64,000 nucleotides of DNA, from positions 5,377,501 to 5,441,500 of the forward strand of contig NC_021237.1 in assembly GCF_000397205.1 (NCBI RefSeq). Reading direction: 5' to 3'. Position numbers and translations under genes: made by a program. The notes below the pieces were generated by a model that did not search any database, had not been told where the DNA came from, and saw only the letters and a list, made by a program, of their open reading frames with translations. Each line of letters begins with the position of its first letter. Positions within the stretch are counted from its first letter, which is position 1. Shown here one piece after another: positions 43,755-53,563 of the stretch. Source of the stretch: Pseudomonas protegens CHA0 (GTDB taxonomy: Bacteria > Pseudomonadota > Gammaproteobacteria > Pseudomonadales > Pseudomonadaceae).

Positions 43755-43784
43755 ACATAAGGGCGCATAAGGTTATTACAAGGG
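43755..43784 (-). promoter_or_regulatory. Sigma-32-like heat-shock promoter of groESL
   Basis: On the minus strand CCCTTGTAAT (43784-43775) resembles the sigma-32 -35 (CTTGAAA) and CCCTTATGT (43763-43755) the -10 (CCCCATnT), at near-normal spacing. A start near 43748 gives a leader of about 135 nt. Confidence 0.6.
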
Positions 43785-43817
43785 CTGGCCGATGAAATTT
43801 TTTACATCGCTGGCGCC

Positions 43818-43847
43818 AAAACGAACACGGCACCCGAAGGTGCCGTG
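43818..43847 (-). terminator. Terminator of fxsA
   Basis: CACGGCACC (43826-43834), tetraloop, GGTGCCGTG (43839-43847): a perfect 9-bp stem followed on the minus strand by GTTCGTTTT. Confidence 0.7.
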
Positions 43848-43864
43848 AGACGTGAGCTTCTGAC

Positions 43865-44341
43865 TCAGGAGTCGCGGTGCTCGAATTCGCCTTCGATCAC
43901 GTTGGGCTCGCGGCCCAGCGGCTGCTGGGGCGCAGGGCCGCCACGGGCGGCACGCATGTCGTCGGCAAAGGCGCGCTGGCGCAGGGCCTGCTCCTCGGCA
44001 CGCTGGCGCATTTTATTGGCCAGCAGGCGACGGCTGATCGGCAATAGCATCAGCAGGCCGAACACATCGCTGATGAAACCCGGCAGGATCAGCAAACCAC
44101 CACCCAGGGCCAGCATCAGGCCCTCGAGCATTTGCTGGGCCGGCAGCTCACCGCGATTGAGGCTTTCACGGGCACGCAGTGCCGTGGCCAGACCGGCCAC
44201 GCGCAACACCAGCACACCGAGCATCGAACCGAGAATGATCAGCAGCAGCGCCGGGAAAAACCCGATGGCCGCGCTGACCTTGACGAAGACGAACAGCTCG
44301 AGCACCGGGAAAAGTAAAAAGAGCAACAGAAAAGGGCGCAT
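43865..44341 (-). CDS. fxsA: FxsA-family membrane protein
   Basis: A 158-residue inner-membrane protein with three to four hydrophobic segments (FLLLFLLFPVLELFVFVKV, LLLIILGSMLGVLVLRVAG, LALGGGLLILPGFISDVFGLLMLLP) and a polar C-terminal tail. E. coli FxsA overproduction suppresses phage T7 exclusion by F plasmid; its cellular role is unclear. ATG 44341 has AGAGGAAA upstream. Adjacent to groESL as in P. aeruginosa. Confidence 0.9.
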   Translation of the reverse strand: MRPFLLLFLLFPVLELFVFVKVSAAIGFFPALLLIILGSMLGVLVLRVAGLATALRARESLNRGELPAQQMLEGLMLALGGGLLILPGFISDVFGLLMLLPISRRLLANKMRQRAEEQALRQRAFADDMRAARGGPAPQQPLGREPNVIEGEFEHRDS

Positions 44342-44407
44342 CAAATGGTTTCCTCTGCGGAAGAATGCCTTCCAGTAGACCGTAAATGACGTCGCCAATT
44401 CGTGAAT

Positions 44408-45139
44408 TCAAGCACCCAGGGGCGGATTTTTCGGCCATTGATCAGCTCGGGCCAGGAAAACCAGGGCCTCGCGTACTTGTGTCGGCGTATTGCAAGGCGC
44501 CTGGAAGGGCAGCCAATACAACGCCTGGCCGATGCGCAGGTGCATGCCTTCGGTATCGATCCCGGCCATCTGCGCCGGCGCGTTGTCCGGCAACCCGGTC
44601 AACTGGACATAGTGGGCAATGGCCTTGGCATGGTCGCTGTTCATGTGTTCCACCATGCTCAGCTCGGCCTTTCCGGCGAAGGGGTTGGCCAGGGTCAGTT
44701 GGTCGACCCAGTGGATCGCCCCGAAGCCGCCGATGTAGCGGTGGCGTACCGGCTTGAGCACCCAGAAATCGAAGTCATGGGCCTTGTGGTAGTTCTGCGA
44801 CTCGGGAAAGTAACGGTAGTAACGCTCGGCTGCGGCTTCGATGGCAGCCTCATCCTCGAGCTTCTCAGCCTCGGCCAGGTAGGTCAGGCGACCGACTGCC
44901 TGCACGTCATCGGCATCGCGCTCACCCACCAGCAGCGAGCACTTGGGATCCTTCTGCAGGTTGTGGGTGTGCTGGGCGATACGGCTGATCAGGATCAGCG
45001 GCCGGCCCTCGGCGTCCAGGCAATAGGGCACCACGGACCCGAAGGGAAATCCCGGCATGGCCTTGGAGTGAGTGGACAGTACCCCGCGATATTCCTTGAG
45101 CAGCAGTTCTCGTGCATTCTTGGCAGCTTCAACGCTCAC
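44408..45139 (-). CDS. HugZ-family pyridoxamine-oxidase-like haem-utilisation protein
   Basis: A 243-residue protein with an N-terminal split-barrel (ARELLLKEYRGVLSTHSKAMPGFPFGSVVPYCLD through NLQKDPKCSLLVGERD) and a C-terminal DUF2470-like part (ELSMVEHMNSDHAKAIAHYVQ). HugZ proteins bind or degrade haem. The His-rich C-terminal motif HMNSDHAKAI is typical. The gene is in the same direction as fxsA with a 66-base gap. Activity here is inferred from family. Confidence 0.85.
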   Translation of the reverse strand: MSVEAAKNARELLLKEYRGVLSTHSKAMPGFPFGSVVPYCLDAEGRPLILISRIAQHTHNLQKDPKCSLLVGERDADDVQAVGRLTYLAEAEKLEDEAAIEAAAERYYRYFPESQNYHKAHDFDFWVLKPVRHRYIGGFGAIHWVDQLTLANPFAGKAELSMVEHMNSDHAKAIAHYVQLTGLPDNAPAQMAGIDTEGMHLRIGQALYWLPFQAPCNTPTQVREALVFLARADQWPKNPPLGA

Positions 45140-45303
45140 TTTATGACTCCTTATGTAGAATCCGTCGAAAACGGACGGGCGCCTGGAGCAATGTTCCAGC
45201 TACGCCAACAGGGCAATTCTCATCTGCAGCCAGGCCAGGTCCGGCCGCCGAGCGAGGCTTCCCGAAAAGGACTCCCCTCAAGACCAGCTAGCGGGACATG
45301 CGA

Positions 45304-46062
45304 ATGCAACTCACTGACAAAGTAATCATTATCACCGGCGGTTGCCAAGGTCTGGGCCGCTCCATGGCTGAGTATTTCGCAGCCAGGGGCGCGCGCCTGG
45401 CGTTGGTCGATCTGAACCAGGAAAAGCTCGACCAGGCTGTCGCGGCGTGCAAGACCCACGGCGTCGAAGCCCGTGCCTATCTGTGCAGCGTCGCCGATGA
45501 AGAGCAGGTGAACCACATGGTGGCCCAGGTCGCCGAGGACTTTGGCGCCATCCACGGCCTGATCAACAACGCCGGGATCCTGCGCGACGGCCTGCTGGTC
45601 AAGGTCAAGGACGGCCAGATGACCAAGATGAGCCTGGCCCAGTGGCAGGCGGTGATCGACGTCAACCTGACCGGGGTCTTCCTCTGTACCCGGGAAGTGG
45701 CGGCGAAGATGATCGAGCTCGGAAACAACGGCGCGATCATCAACATTTCTTCGATCTCCCGCGCCGGCAATATCGGCCAGACCAACTATTCCGCGGCCAA
45801 GGCCGGGGTCGCGGCAGCCACGGTCACCTGGGCCAAGGAGCTCGCGCGTTACGGCATCCGCGTAGCGGGCATTGCCCCGGGCTTTATCGAAACCGAGATG
45901 ACCCTGGGCATGAAGCCCGAGGCCCTGGAAAAGATGACTGCCGGCATTCCCCTCAAGCGCATGGGCAAGCCGGAAGAGATCGCCCACTCGGCGGCCTATA
46001 TCTTCGAGAACGACTACTACACCGGGCGCATCCTGGAAATGGACGGCGGCCTGCGGGTCTGA
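45304..46062 (+). CDS. SDR-family oxidoreductase (FabG-like)
   Basis: Classical short-chain dehydrogenase of 252 residues. Features: cofactor motif [18 protein letters not shown] (the usual TGxxxGxG), NNAG in [11 protein letters not shown], catalytic Ser in [14 protein letters not shown], YxxxK in [11 protein letters not shown], and PGFIETEM. The ATG at 45304 has GCGGGA 7 bases upstream and is preferred to 45298. The substrate is unknown; 3-oxoacyl reductase-like activity is possible. Divergent from hugZ. Confidence 0.88.
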   Translation: MQLTDKVIIITGGCQGLGRSMAEYFAARGARLALVDLNQEKLDQAVAACKTHGVEARAYLCSVADEEQVNHMVAQVAEDFGAIHGLINNAGILRDGLLVKVKDGQMTKMSLAQWQAVIDVNLTGVFLCTREVAAKMIELGNNGAIINISSISRAGNIGQTNYSAAKAGVAAATVTWAKELARYGIRVAGIAPGFIETEMTLGMKPEALEKMTAGIPLKRMGKPEEIAHSAAYIFENDYYTGRILEMDGGLRV

Positions 46063-46079
46063 TCCTGCCGTCGCAACGG

Positions 46080-46141
46080 TAGGAGCCGGCTTGCCGGCGA
46101 AAGCGATCTTGAGGACGCCTTCGCCGGCAAGCCGGCTCCTA
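46080..46141. repeat. REPIN: perfect inverted pair of 22-bp REP elements
   Basis: The left arm (46080-46101, GGAGCCGGCTTGCCGGCGAA core) and right arm (46120-46141) are exact 22-bp complements with an 18-base spacer. The single REP at 7506-7530 has the same core. Confidence 0.9.
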
Positions 46142-46163
46142 CATGACTCACCCGCCTGAGGCT

Positions 46164-47258
46164 TCAGTCGTCGCTGATGGTGATATTGGGCATCGCCGGA
46201 GCGGCCGCTTCTTGCAAGACAATGCGCGCGCCCACATGCCGCGCCAACTCCTGGTAGACCATGGCGATCTGGCTTTCCGGCTCGGCGATCACCGTCGGCT
46301 TGCCGCCGTCGGCCTGCTCGCGGATCAGCATCGACAACGGTAGCGAGGCCAACAGCTCGACGTCGTACTGGCTGGCCAGCTTCTCGCCGCCGCCTTCGCC
46401 AAACAGGTGCTCGGCATGGCCACAGTTGGAGCAGATGTGCACCGCCATGTTCTCCACCACGCCCAGCACCGGGATATTGACCTTGCGGAACATCTCCACG
46501 CCCTTGCGCGCATCCAGCAGAGCCAGGTCCTGGGGCGTGGTGACGATCACCGCACCGGCCACCGGGACTTTCTGCGCCAGGGTTAGCTGGATGTCGCCGG
46601 TGCCTGGCGGCATGTCGATCACCAGGTAGTCCAGGTTGCCCCAGTCGGTCTGGGTCACCAGTTGCAGCAAGGCCCCGGAGACCATAGGACCGCGCCAGAC
46701 CATCGGCGTGTTGTCATCGGTGAGGAAGGCCATGGACATGACCTCCACGCCGTGGGACTCGATCGGCACGAACCACTTCTGGTCCTTGATCTTCGGACGG
46801 GTGCCTTCGGCGATGCCGAACATGATGCCCTGGCTCGGACCATAGATATCGGCGTCGAGAATCCCCACCTTGGCGCCTTCGCGGGCCAGGGCCAGGGCCA
46901 GGTTGGCCGCGGTGGTGGACTTGCCCACACCGCCCTTGCCGGAAGCCACCGCCACCACGTTCTTGACGTTGGCCAGGCCCGGGATCTGCGCCTGGGCCTT
47001 GTGCGCGGCAATGACGCTGCTGATCTCGACCTTGGCCGAGCTCACGCCGTCCAGGCCCTCGATGGCCAGTTGCAGCATCTGCGCCCAGCCACTCTTGAAC
47101 AGGCCGGCGGCATAACCCAGTTCCATGCGGACCGTGACCCGGTCGCCCTGGACCTCGATGTCCCGTACGCAGCCGGCGCTGACCGGGTCCTGGTTCAGGT
47201 AAGGGTCGGTGTATTGACGAAGGACGGCTTCCACCGCTGCGCGATTGACGGCGCTCAT
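46164..47258 (-). CDS. apbC: Mrp/ApbC iron-sulfur cluster carrier ATPase
   Basis: Scaffold or carrier that delivers [4Fe-4S] clusters, 364 residues. An N-terminal DUF59 (MIP18-like) domain (NRAAVEAVLRQYTDPYLNQD) precedes the deviant Walker A VASGKGGVGKSTTAANLAL (about 108). DMPPGTGDIQLT and the cluster-binding CxxC in HICSNCGHAEHLFGEGG follow. ATG 47258 with GGAG upstream is chosen. Divergent from metG, as in many gamma-proteobacteria. Likely important for the many Fe-S proteins nearby. Confidence 0.95.
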   Translation of the reverse strand: MSAVNRAAVEAVLRQYTDPYLNQDPVSAGCVRDIEVQGDRVTVRMELGYAAGLFKSGWAQMLQLAIEGLDGVSSAKVEISSVIAAHKAQAQIPGLANVKNVVAVASGKGGVGKSTTAANLALALAREGAKVGILDADIYGPSQGIMFGIAEGTRPKIKDQKWFVPIESHGVEVMSMAFLTDDNTPMVWRGPMVSGALLQLVTQTDWGNLDYLVIDMPPGTGDIQLTLAQKVPVAGAVIVTTPQDLALLDARKGVEMFRKVNIPVLGVVENMAVHICSNCGHAEHLFGEGGGEKLASQYDVELLASLPLSMLIREQADGGKPTVIAEPESQIAMVYQELARHVGARIVLQEAAAPAMPNITISDD

Positions 47259-47357
47259 GGGCAACTCCGATAACAAGACAGGAAAATCAGCCGGCTATCC
47301 TACGCCGCCGACTCCTTCGTGGCGAGAAAGCTTGCTGCGCACAATGTGCCTGGAAGG

Positions 47358-47386
47358 GTGAAAATTCCGCTCCGGCGCTTTATAGT
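47358..47386 (+). promoter_or_regulatory. Candidate metG promoter
   Basis: GTGAAA (47358-47363), a 17-base spacer and TATAGT (47381-47386), about 35 bases before the start codon. Confidence 0.45.
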
Positions 47387-47420
47387 GGCCGACCTCCGTT
47401 TCATCAAGTAGCCGAGCCCC

Positions 47421-49466
47421 ATGTCCGAGCCACGCAAGATCCTCGTCACCAGCGCCCTGCCCTATGCCAATGGTTCCATCCACCTTGGCCACATGCTTGA
47501 GTACATCCAGACCGACATGTGGGTGCGCTTCCAGAAGCTACGCGGCAATCAATGCATCTATGTCTGCGCGGACGACGCACACGGCTCGGCCATCATGTTG
47601 CGCGCGGAGAAGGAAGGCATCACCCCGGAGCAGTTGATCGCCAACGTGCAGGCTGAACACTGCGCCGACTTTGCCGAGTTCCTGGTGGATTTCGACAACT
47701 TCCACTCCACTCACGCGGAAGAAAACCGTGAGCTGTCGAGCCAGATCTACCTCAAGCTGCGGGACGCCGGGCACATCGCCACGCGCTCCATCACCCAGTA
47801 TTTCGACCCGGAAAAGAAAATGTTCCTGGCCGACCGCTTCATCAAGGGCACCTGCCCGAAATGCGGCACCGAGGACCAGTACGGCGACAACTGCGAAAAA
47901 TGCGGTGCCACCTATGCTCCGACCGACCTGAAGGATCCTAAGTCGGCGATCTCCGGCGCCACTCCGGTGCTCAAGGACTCCCAGCACTTCTTCTTCAAGC
48001 TGCCGGACTTCCAGCAGATGCTGCAGAGCTGGACCCGCAGCGGCACCCTGCAGGACGCCGTGGCCAACAAGATCGCCGAGTGGCTGGACGCCGGCCTGCA
48101 GCAGTGGGACATCTCCCGCGATGCACCGTACTTCGGCTTCGAGATCCCGGATGAGCCGGGCAAGTACTTCTATGTGTGGCTGGACGCGCCGATCGGCTAC
48201 ATGGCCAGCTTCAAGAACCTCTGCAGCCGTCGTCCGGAACTGGATTTCGACGCCTTCTGGGGCAAGGACTCCACCGCCGAGCTGTATCACTTCATCGGCA
48301 AGGACATCGTCAACTTCCACGCCCTGTTCTGGCCCGCCATGCTCGAAGGCGCCGGCTATCGCAAGCCGACCGGCATCAACGTCCACGGCTACCTGACGGT
48401 CAATGGCCAGAAGATGTCCAAGTCCCGTGGCACCTTCATCAAGGCCCGCACCTACCTGGAGCACCTGTCGCCGGAATACCTGCGCTACTACTACGCGTCC
48501 AAGCTGGGCCGTGGTGTCGACGACCTGGACCTGAACCTCGAAGACTTCGTGCAGAAGGTCAACTCCGACCTGGTGGGCAAGGTGGTGAACATCGCCAGCC
48601 GTTGCGCCGGCTTCATCCACAAGGGCAATGCCGGGGTGATGGTGGACAGCAATGCCGCCCCCGAGCTGACCGAGGCTTTCCTGGCCGCGGCGCCAAGCAT
48701 CGCCGACGCCTATGAAGCCCGTGACTTCGCCCGGGCCATGCGCGAGATCATGGGCCTGGCCGACCGCGCCAACGCCTGGATCGCCGACAAGGCTCCATGG
48801 TCGCTGAACAAGCAGGAAGGCAAGCAGGATGAAGTCCAGGCCATCTGCGCCACTGGCATCAACCTGTTCCGCCAGTTGGTGATCTTCCTCAAACCGGTGC
48901 TGCCACTGCTGGCTGCCGATGCCGAGGCCTTCCTCAACGTGGCCCCGCTGACCTGGAACGACCACCAGCAACTGCTGGCCAACCATCAGCTCAACGAATT
49001 CAAGCCGCTGATGACGCGGATCGACCCGGTAAAAGTGCAAGCCATGACCGATGCCTCCAAGGAAGACCTGGCCGCCAGCCAGACCGACACCGGTGGCCCT
49101 AAAGGCAACGGTGAACTGGTGAAGGACCCGCTGTCCGCGGAAATCGACTTCGATGCCTTTGCCGCCATCGACCTGCGTGTCGCCCTGATCGTCAAGGCCG
49201 AAGCCGTGGAGGGTGCCGACAAGCTGCTGCGCCTGACCCTGGATATCGGCGACGAACAGCGCAACGTGTTCTCCGGCATCAAGAGCGCCTACCCTGATCC
49301 GTCCAAGCTCGATGGCCGCCTGACCATGATGATCGCCAACCTCAAGCCACGGAAAATGAAGTTCGGCATCTCCGAAGGCATGGTGATGGCTGCCGGCCCT
49401 GGCGGTGAAGAAATCTACCTGCTGAGCCCGGACAGCGGCGCCAAGCCCGGCCAGCGGATCAAGTAA
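47421..49466 (+). CDS. metG: Methionyl-tRNA synthetase
   Basis: Class I synthetase of 681 residues that charges tRNA-Met. It has the HIGH-type motif in [16 protein letters not shown], the zinc knuckle [17 protein letters not shown], the KMSKS loop in [12 protein letters not shown] (about 337) and a C-terminal tRNA-binding OB domain ([31 protein letters not shown]). Full length. Followed 130 bases later by the Rnf-like operon. Confidence 0.98.
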   Translation: MSEPRKILVTSALPYANGSIHLGHMLEYIQTDMWVRFQKLRGNQCIYVCADDAHGSAIMLRAEKEGITPEQLIANVQAEHCADFAEFLVDFDNFHSTHAEENRELSSQIYLKLRDAGHIATRSITQYFDPEKKMFLADRFIKGTCPKCGTEDQYGDNCEKCGATYAPTDLKDPKSAISGATPVLKDSQHFFFKLPDFQQMLQSWTRSGTLQDAVANKIAEWLDAGLQQWDISRDAPYFGFEIPDEPGKYFYVWLDAPIGYMASFKNLCSRRPELDFDAFWGKDSTAELYHFIGKDIVNFHALFWPAMLEGAGYRKPTGINVHGYLTVNGQKMSKSRGTFIKARTYLEHLSPEYLRYYYASKLGRGVDDLDLNLEDFVQKVNSDLVGKVVNIASRCAGFIHKGNAGVMVDSNAAPELTEAFLAAAPSIADAYEARDFARAMREIMGLADRANAWIADKAPWSLNKQEGKQDEVQAICATGINLFRQLVIFLKPVLPLLAADAEAFLNVAPLTWNDHQQLLANHQLNEFKPLMTRIDPVKVQAMTDASKEDLAASQTDTGGPKGNGELVKDPLSAEIDFDAFAAIDLRVALIVKAEAVEGADKLLRLTLDIGDEQRNVFSGIKSAYPDPSKLDGRLTMMIANLKPRKMKFGISEGMVMAAGPGGEEIYLLSPDSGAKPGQRIK

Positions 49467-49596
49467 GGCTGCAGGCTGGACCCCATCCCCCCGTTGCGCC
49501 CGGCGCAGCGGGGGGATTTGCATATCTGGCGGGCCCTGCGCCGACGCTGGAGTTTGCCTACTCTTGAAGGACAGCCTGCCCGTACCGGCCCCGACC

Positions 49597-50178
49597 ATGA
49601 CCGACTTCCTCCTCGCCCTTGTCAGCACTGCCCTGATCAACAACTTCGTGTTGCAGTGGCCGCTGGGCGTCGACCCGCTGCTGCAGGCCCCAGCCGATAG
49701 CGCTCGGCTTCGGATCCATGCGCTGGGCCTGGCAACGACGGTCTTGATGCTGGTCAGTTGCGTACTCGGCCATGCCCTCTATCGTGGCGTGCTGGAGCCC
49801 TGGGGGCTGCAGTCCTTGCAGCTGTTTACCTGGCTGTCCCTGAGTGTGCTGCTGATCAGGCCGGCGCTACACTGGCTGCCCCGGGCCCTGCCCGGTTTGC
49901 CATTCGATGGCCTCTGGCCCTTGTTGCTGGCCAATGCCGGGATGCTCGGCCTGCTGTTGATCGCCAGCGGGGAAAACCTTGGGCTGGCGACCCTCGGCGC
50001 CATGAGCCTGGGTGCCGGGCTGGGCTTCTGGTTGGTACTGAGCCTGTTCAATGACCTGCGCCAGCGTATTTCCACCAACGATATTCCCCTGCCCTGGCAA
50101 GGCCTGCCGATCGACCTGATCAGCGCCGGCCTGCTGGCAGTGGCGTTTTTCGGCTTCAACGGACTACTCAAGACATGA
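49597..50178 (+). CDS. rnfA: RnfA/RsxA-like membrane subunit lacking cluster cysteines
   Basis: A 193-residue, six-helix membrane protein. It aligns from residue 1 with E. coli RsxA (MTD start; NNFVL at 15-19). RsxA has Cys26 in LGLCPF and a second Cys in TTNCAVLG; here the equivalents are Asp26 (LGVDPL) and Ala (ANAGMLG). These Cys help hold an intramembrane [2Fe-2S] cluster shared with RnfE. ATG 49597 is chosen for this alignment, although no ribosome site is seen; TTG 49564 would add 11 residues. First gene of a rnfABDGE-nth operon. Confidence 0.85.
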   Translation: MTDFLLALVSTALINNFVLQWPLGVDPLLQAPADSARLRIHALGLATTVLMLVSCVLGHALYRGVLEPWGLQSLQLFTWLSLSVLLIRPALHWLPRALPGLPFDGLWPLLLANAGMLGLLLIASGENLGLATLGAMSLGAGLGFWLVLSLFNDLRQRISTNDIPLPWQGLPIDLISAGLLAVAFFGFNGLLKT

Positions 50179-51380
50179 GTCTGATTCAACGCATCGACGC
50201 CCTTCTGCCCCAGACCCAATGCGGCAAGTGCGGCCACGCCGGATGCAAACCCTACGCCCAGGGCATCGCCAGTGGCGAGGCCATCAACAAGTGTCCGCCA
50301 GGGGGCCAGGAAACCATCGCCGGCCTGGCACAACTGCTCCAGCTGCCGGTGGTAGAACTGGACCACAGCCGTGGCGAGGCCCCGGCGCAGATCGCCCATA
50401 TCCGCGAGGCCGAATGTATCGGCTGCACCAAGTGCATCCAGGCCTGCCCGGTAGACGCCATCGTCGGCGCGGCGAAGCTCATGCACAGCGTATTGATCGA
50501 CGAATGCACCGGCTGCGACCTCTGTGTGGCGCCCTGCCCGGTGGATTGCATCGACATGCTGCCGTTGCCCATGGCCCGAGTGCTGCCCCTTGTCGGCGGC
50601 CTGGCCAGCAGCCCCGAGCAGTTGCAGGCTCGCGCCGCCAAACGCGATCACGCCCGGCGCCGCTTCGAGCAGCGCAATGATCGCTTGCAGCGCGAAGAGG
50701 CCCGGCGCCTGGCCGAACGTCAGGCCAGGGCCCAGCGCGCCACCCAGGCCAGCGACGCCAGCCAGGACCCGGTTCAGTCGGCTATCGAGCGGGTCCGCGC
50801 ACAGAAAGCCGCGGCGGCCGATGCCGCCTTGAAAAAGGCCAAGATCGAGCTGGCCATGAGTCGCGCCCAATTGCACAAATCCCTCAAGGCCTTCGGTCAT
50901 CCGCCGACCTTCGAGCAGCAATCGCAGTTGATCGTCCTGCAGCGCCAGTTCGAAGTGGCCGAGCAGGCACTGGCCCAACTGGAAACCCAGGCGCCTCCAC
51001 CGACCGCGCCGGTGGCCCGGGATGCCGACCTCAAGCGAGCCAAGATCCAGTTGGCGATGCGCCGCGCCGAACTGAAAAAGGCCCAGGCCGCAGCAGCCCC
51101 CGAAGCCGAACTGCAAACCCTGGCCGCGGCCCTGGCGGCGGCCGAACAGGCGCTGCACGCCGCGGAAGACGCCAGTGGCAAACCGGCACCAGTACTGGAG
51201 CGGATCGAGAAACGCCCGATCGCCCCACAACTGCGACAACTGAAGACCGAACTGGCCTACGCCCGAGCCGAACTGAGCAAACTGCAACGCCAGACCGATA
51301 CCAGCAGCGAACAACTGGCCCAGGCCCAAGCCCGCCTGAGCGAAGCCGAGCGCCAGGTAAACGCCCATGACGTGCCCTGA
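50175..51380 (+). CDS. rnfB: RnfB-like ferredoxin fused to RnfC-tail-like helical extension
   Basis: A 401-residue protein, about twice normal RnfB. Residues 1-50 hold the RnfB cluster motif [16 protein letters not shown]...INKCPPGG, but the N-terminal membrane helix found in normal RnfB is absent. Two [4Fe-4S] ferredoxin motifs follow ([34 protein letters not shown]). From about residue 155 to the end is a long charged Ala/Arg/Gln helical region with [18 protein letters not shown] and two copies of KIxLAMxRAxL; this resembles the C-terminal tail of RsxC. No rnfC gene follows. Start overlaps rnfA by 4 bases. Confidence 0.88.
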   Translation: MSLIQRIDALLPQTQCGKCGHAGCKPYAQGIASGEAINKCPPGGQETIAGLAQLLQLPVVELDHSRGEAPAQIAHIREAECIGCTKCIQACPVDAIVGAAKLMHSVLIDECTGCDLCVAPCPVDCIDMLPLPMARVLPLVGGLASSPEQLQARAAKRDHARRRFEQRNDRLQREEARRLAERQARAQRATQASDASQDPVQSAIERVRAQKAAAADAALKKAKIELAMSRAQLHKSLKAFGHPPTFEQQSQLIVLQRQFEVAEQALAQLETQAPPPTAPVARDADLKRAKIQLAMRRAELKKAQAAAAPEAELQTLAAALAAAEQALHAAEDASGKPAPVLERIEKRPIAPQLRQLKTELAYARAELSKLQRQTDTSSEQLAQAQARLSEAERQVNAHDVP

Positions 51381-52359
51381 AACAGTCGACCCGCGCCTGC
51401 GCCAGGCCATGCAGCGCGTGCTGCTGGCCACGCTGCCGGGGCTGCTGGTACTGCTGTGGTTGTATGCCTGGGGGCCGCTGCTGAATCTACTGCTGGCAGC
51501 CAGTGGGGCCCTGGCCATGGAAGCCTTGGTGCTGTTCCTGCGGCGGCGTCCCCTGCAACCTGCCCTCAGCGATGGCAGTGCGCTGGTCAGTGCCACCTTG
51601 CTGGCCCTGGCCCTGCCACCCTATTGCCCCTGGTGGCTGCCGCTGAGCGCTGCTGCCAGCGCCGTGCTCTTGGGCAAGCAGGTGTACGGCGGTGTCGGCC
51701 AGAACCCCTTCAACCCGGCGATGTTGGGTTATGCACTGGCCCTGCTGTGCTTCCCGCAAGCCATGACTCACTGGCCCGCGCCCCATGCCCTGGACCTGCT
51801 CGGCGGGCTGCAGCAGGTATTCGGCCTGGGAGGCAACCCGCCCCCGGACGCCTGGGCCCAGGCCACGGCGCTGGACAGCCTGCGGATCAACAAGAGCCTG
51901 ACCGTCGATGAACTCTTTGCCGGCAACCCCGCCTTCGGTCACTTCGGCGGCCGTGGTACCGAATGGGTCAACCTTGGATTTCTGGCTGGCGGCCTGTTTC
52001 TGCTGCAACAGCGGGTCATCGGCTGGCAGGCGCCCGTGGGCATGCTTGGCAGCCTGCTGCTGATCAGCCTGCTGTGCTGGAACGGCAGCGGCTCCGACTC
52101 CCACGGTTCGCCGCTGTTCCACCTGCTCAGCGGCGCCAGCATGCTCGGTGCGTTCTTTATCGTCACCGAGCCGGTGTCCGGCCCCAAGGCCGCCAAGGCC
52201 CGCCTGCTGTTTGGCGTTGGCGTTGGCCTGCTCACCTACCTGATCCGCACCTGGGGTGGCTACCCCGACGGGCTCGCATTCGCCGTGCTGCTGATGAACC
52301 TGGCGGTACCGGCTCTGGAGCGCCTGAGCTCCGAAAAACCGCTGGAGCGCCCCTCATGA
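51367..52359 (+). CDS. rnfD: RnfD-like membrane flavoprotein subunit
   Basis: A 330-residue NqrB/RnfD-family protein with about nine helices. Signatures: [22 protein letters not shown], and [13 protein letters not shown], which aligns with the covalent-FMN site (normally SGAT-like). The Thr remains but Ser and Gly before it are Ala and Gln. [21 protein letters not shown] and [19 protein letters not shown] complete the family pattern. It overlaps rnfB by 14 bases, leaving no room for rnfC. Confidence 0.88.
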   Translation: MTCPETVDPRLRQAMQRVLLATLPGLLVLLWLYAWGPLLNLLLAASGALAMEALVLFLRRRPLQPALSDGSALVSATLLALALPPYCPWWLPLSAAASAVLLGKQVYGGVGQNPFNPAMLGYALALLCFPQAMTHWPAPHALDLLGGLQQVFGLGGNPPPDAWAQATALDSLRINKSLTVDELFAGNPAFGHFGGRGTEWVNLGFLAGGLFLLQQRVIGWQAPVGMLGSLLLISLLCWNGSGSDSHGSPLFHLLSGASMLGAFFIVTEPVSGPKAAKARLLFGVGVGLLTYLIRTWGGYPDGLAFAVLLMNLAVPALERLSSEKPLERPS

Positions 52360-52967
52360 AAGGGGCTCGCAGCCTGTTGCTGCTGATGCTGCTCGGCTCC
52401 CTGGGCATCGGTGCCACCCTGTGGCTGCAATATGCCGCCACTCCACGCATAGAAGCCGAACAACGGGCCTTGCAGGCACGCAAGCTGTTGGATGTGCTGC
52501 CCGCCGGCAGCTATGACAACCAGCCCCTGGACCAGCCATTGCCCTTGGCCGATGGGCAACTGAGCAACAGTCGCCTGCTCGATGGCTACCTGGCCACCCG
52601 CAATGGCCGGCCCAGCGCCGTGCTGCTGCGCAGCCAGGTCACAGGCTACGCCGGCCCCATCGAGTTGCTGATTGCTATCGACCCCCAGGGGCGCCTGCTG
52701 GGCAGCAAGACCCTCCGGCAGGATGAGACTCCGGGGCTGGGAGCACGTATCGCCAGCTGGCCCAATGCCTGGCTCCAGGGGTTTTCAGGAAAATCCCGCA
52801 ATGATCCGGGCGACAGCGCCTGGGCCTTGAAAAAGGACAACGGGCAGTTCGATCAGATTGCCGGCGCCACCATCACTTCCCGTGCGGTGATCAGTGCCTT
52901 GCATGATGCCTTGCGCTACTTCGACGAACACCGCGGACAACTGCTCCCTGGAACGCCTCATGAATAA
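52356..52967 (+). CDS. rnfG: RnfG-like periplasmic flavoprotein subunit
   Basis: A 203-residue protein with one N-terminal helix (SLLLLMLLGSLGIGATLWL) and a periplasmic FMN-binding domain. The flavinylation segment reads FDQIAGATITSRAV: GATxxT-type core is kept, with Ala for the usual Ser/Thr before it, so covalent FMN is still plausible. RQDETPGLGARIA is also typical of RnfG. It overlaps rnfD by 4 bases and rnfE by 8. Confidence 0.88.
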   Translation: MKGARSLLLLMLLGSLGIGATLWLQYAATPRIEAEQRALQARKLLDVLPAGSYDNQPLDQPLPLADGQLSNSRLLDGYLATRNGRPSAVLLRSQVTGYAGPIELLIAIDPQGRLLGSKTLRQDETPGLGARIASWPNAWLQGFSGKSRNDPGDSAWALKKDNGQFDQIAGATITSRAVISALHDALRYFDEHRGQLLPGTPHE

Positions 52968-53556
52968 GCCGCTGTCATTGCCGGGGCTGCTGATGCTGCC
53001 ACCCCTGATCGGGGCTACGGACTCCTGGGTCAAGGCAATCGGCCTGGCCCTGGCCTGGGTATTGCTGATCGGCCTCTACGGCGCCGGCATGCGCTTGCTG
53101 CGTCCGCCCATCGAGGCCCGCCACCACTGGCTGGCCAGCCTGCTGCTCAGCGCCAGCCTCGGCAGTTGCCTGTGGCTGGCGCTGCAGGCCTGGAGTTATG
53201 AGCTGCACCAGCAATTGAGCCTGTACCTGGGCCTGCTGCCCCTGCAATGCGTGGTACTGGAACAGGCGGGCTTCTTCCAGCACCGCAACCGACTGCGCCT
53301 GGCCGGCGCTTTCTGTGTGGCCCTGATCGGCCTGGGTGCCCTGCGCGAGCTGCTGGGCGCTGGTACGCTGGGCAGCCATCTGGGCTGGCTTGTCGGCCAG
53401 CCGGATGCAGGCAATGGCTGGGTCGTGCTGCCACATGGGGGGCTACGCCTGCTGACCCTCGCCCCCGGCGGTTTTATCCTGCTGGGTGCGCTGCTGGCCG
53501 CAAAACGAGCCTGGGCCGGCTCCTGGACCTTAAACCGACCGCCTTCGAGGAAATGA
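52960..53556 (+). CDS. rnfE: RnfE/RsxE-like membrane subunit with one of two cluster cysteines lost
   Basis: A 198-residue six-helix protein, shorter than E. coli RsxE (about 230). The first Cys motif (LGLCPLLAV in RsxE) reads LMLPPLIGA here, so that Cys is lost; the second (TNCIVVGRAEAF) survives as LQCVVLEQAGFF. LGALRELLGAGTLG and APGGFILLGALLAAK match the C-terminal family pattern. With RnfA, only one of the four membrane Cys remains. It is followed 7 bases later by nth. Confidence 0.83.
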   Translation: MNKPLSLPGLLMLPPLIGATDSWVKAIGLALAWVLLIGLYGAGMRLLRPPIEARHHWLASLLLSASLGSCLWLALQAWSYELHQQLSLYLGLLPLQCVVLEQAGFFQHRNRLRLAGAFCVALIGLGALRELLGAGTLGSHLGWLVGQPDAGNGWVVLPHGGLRLLTLAPGGFILLGALLAAKRAWAGSWTLNRPPSRK

Positions 53557-53563
53557 ATCACCC

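Noticed and set aside
47538..49643. 701-codon open frame antisense to metG
   Set aside because: Mirror of the metG codon pattern with no recognisable protein features.
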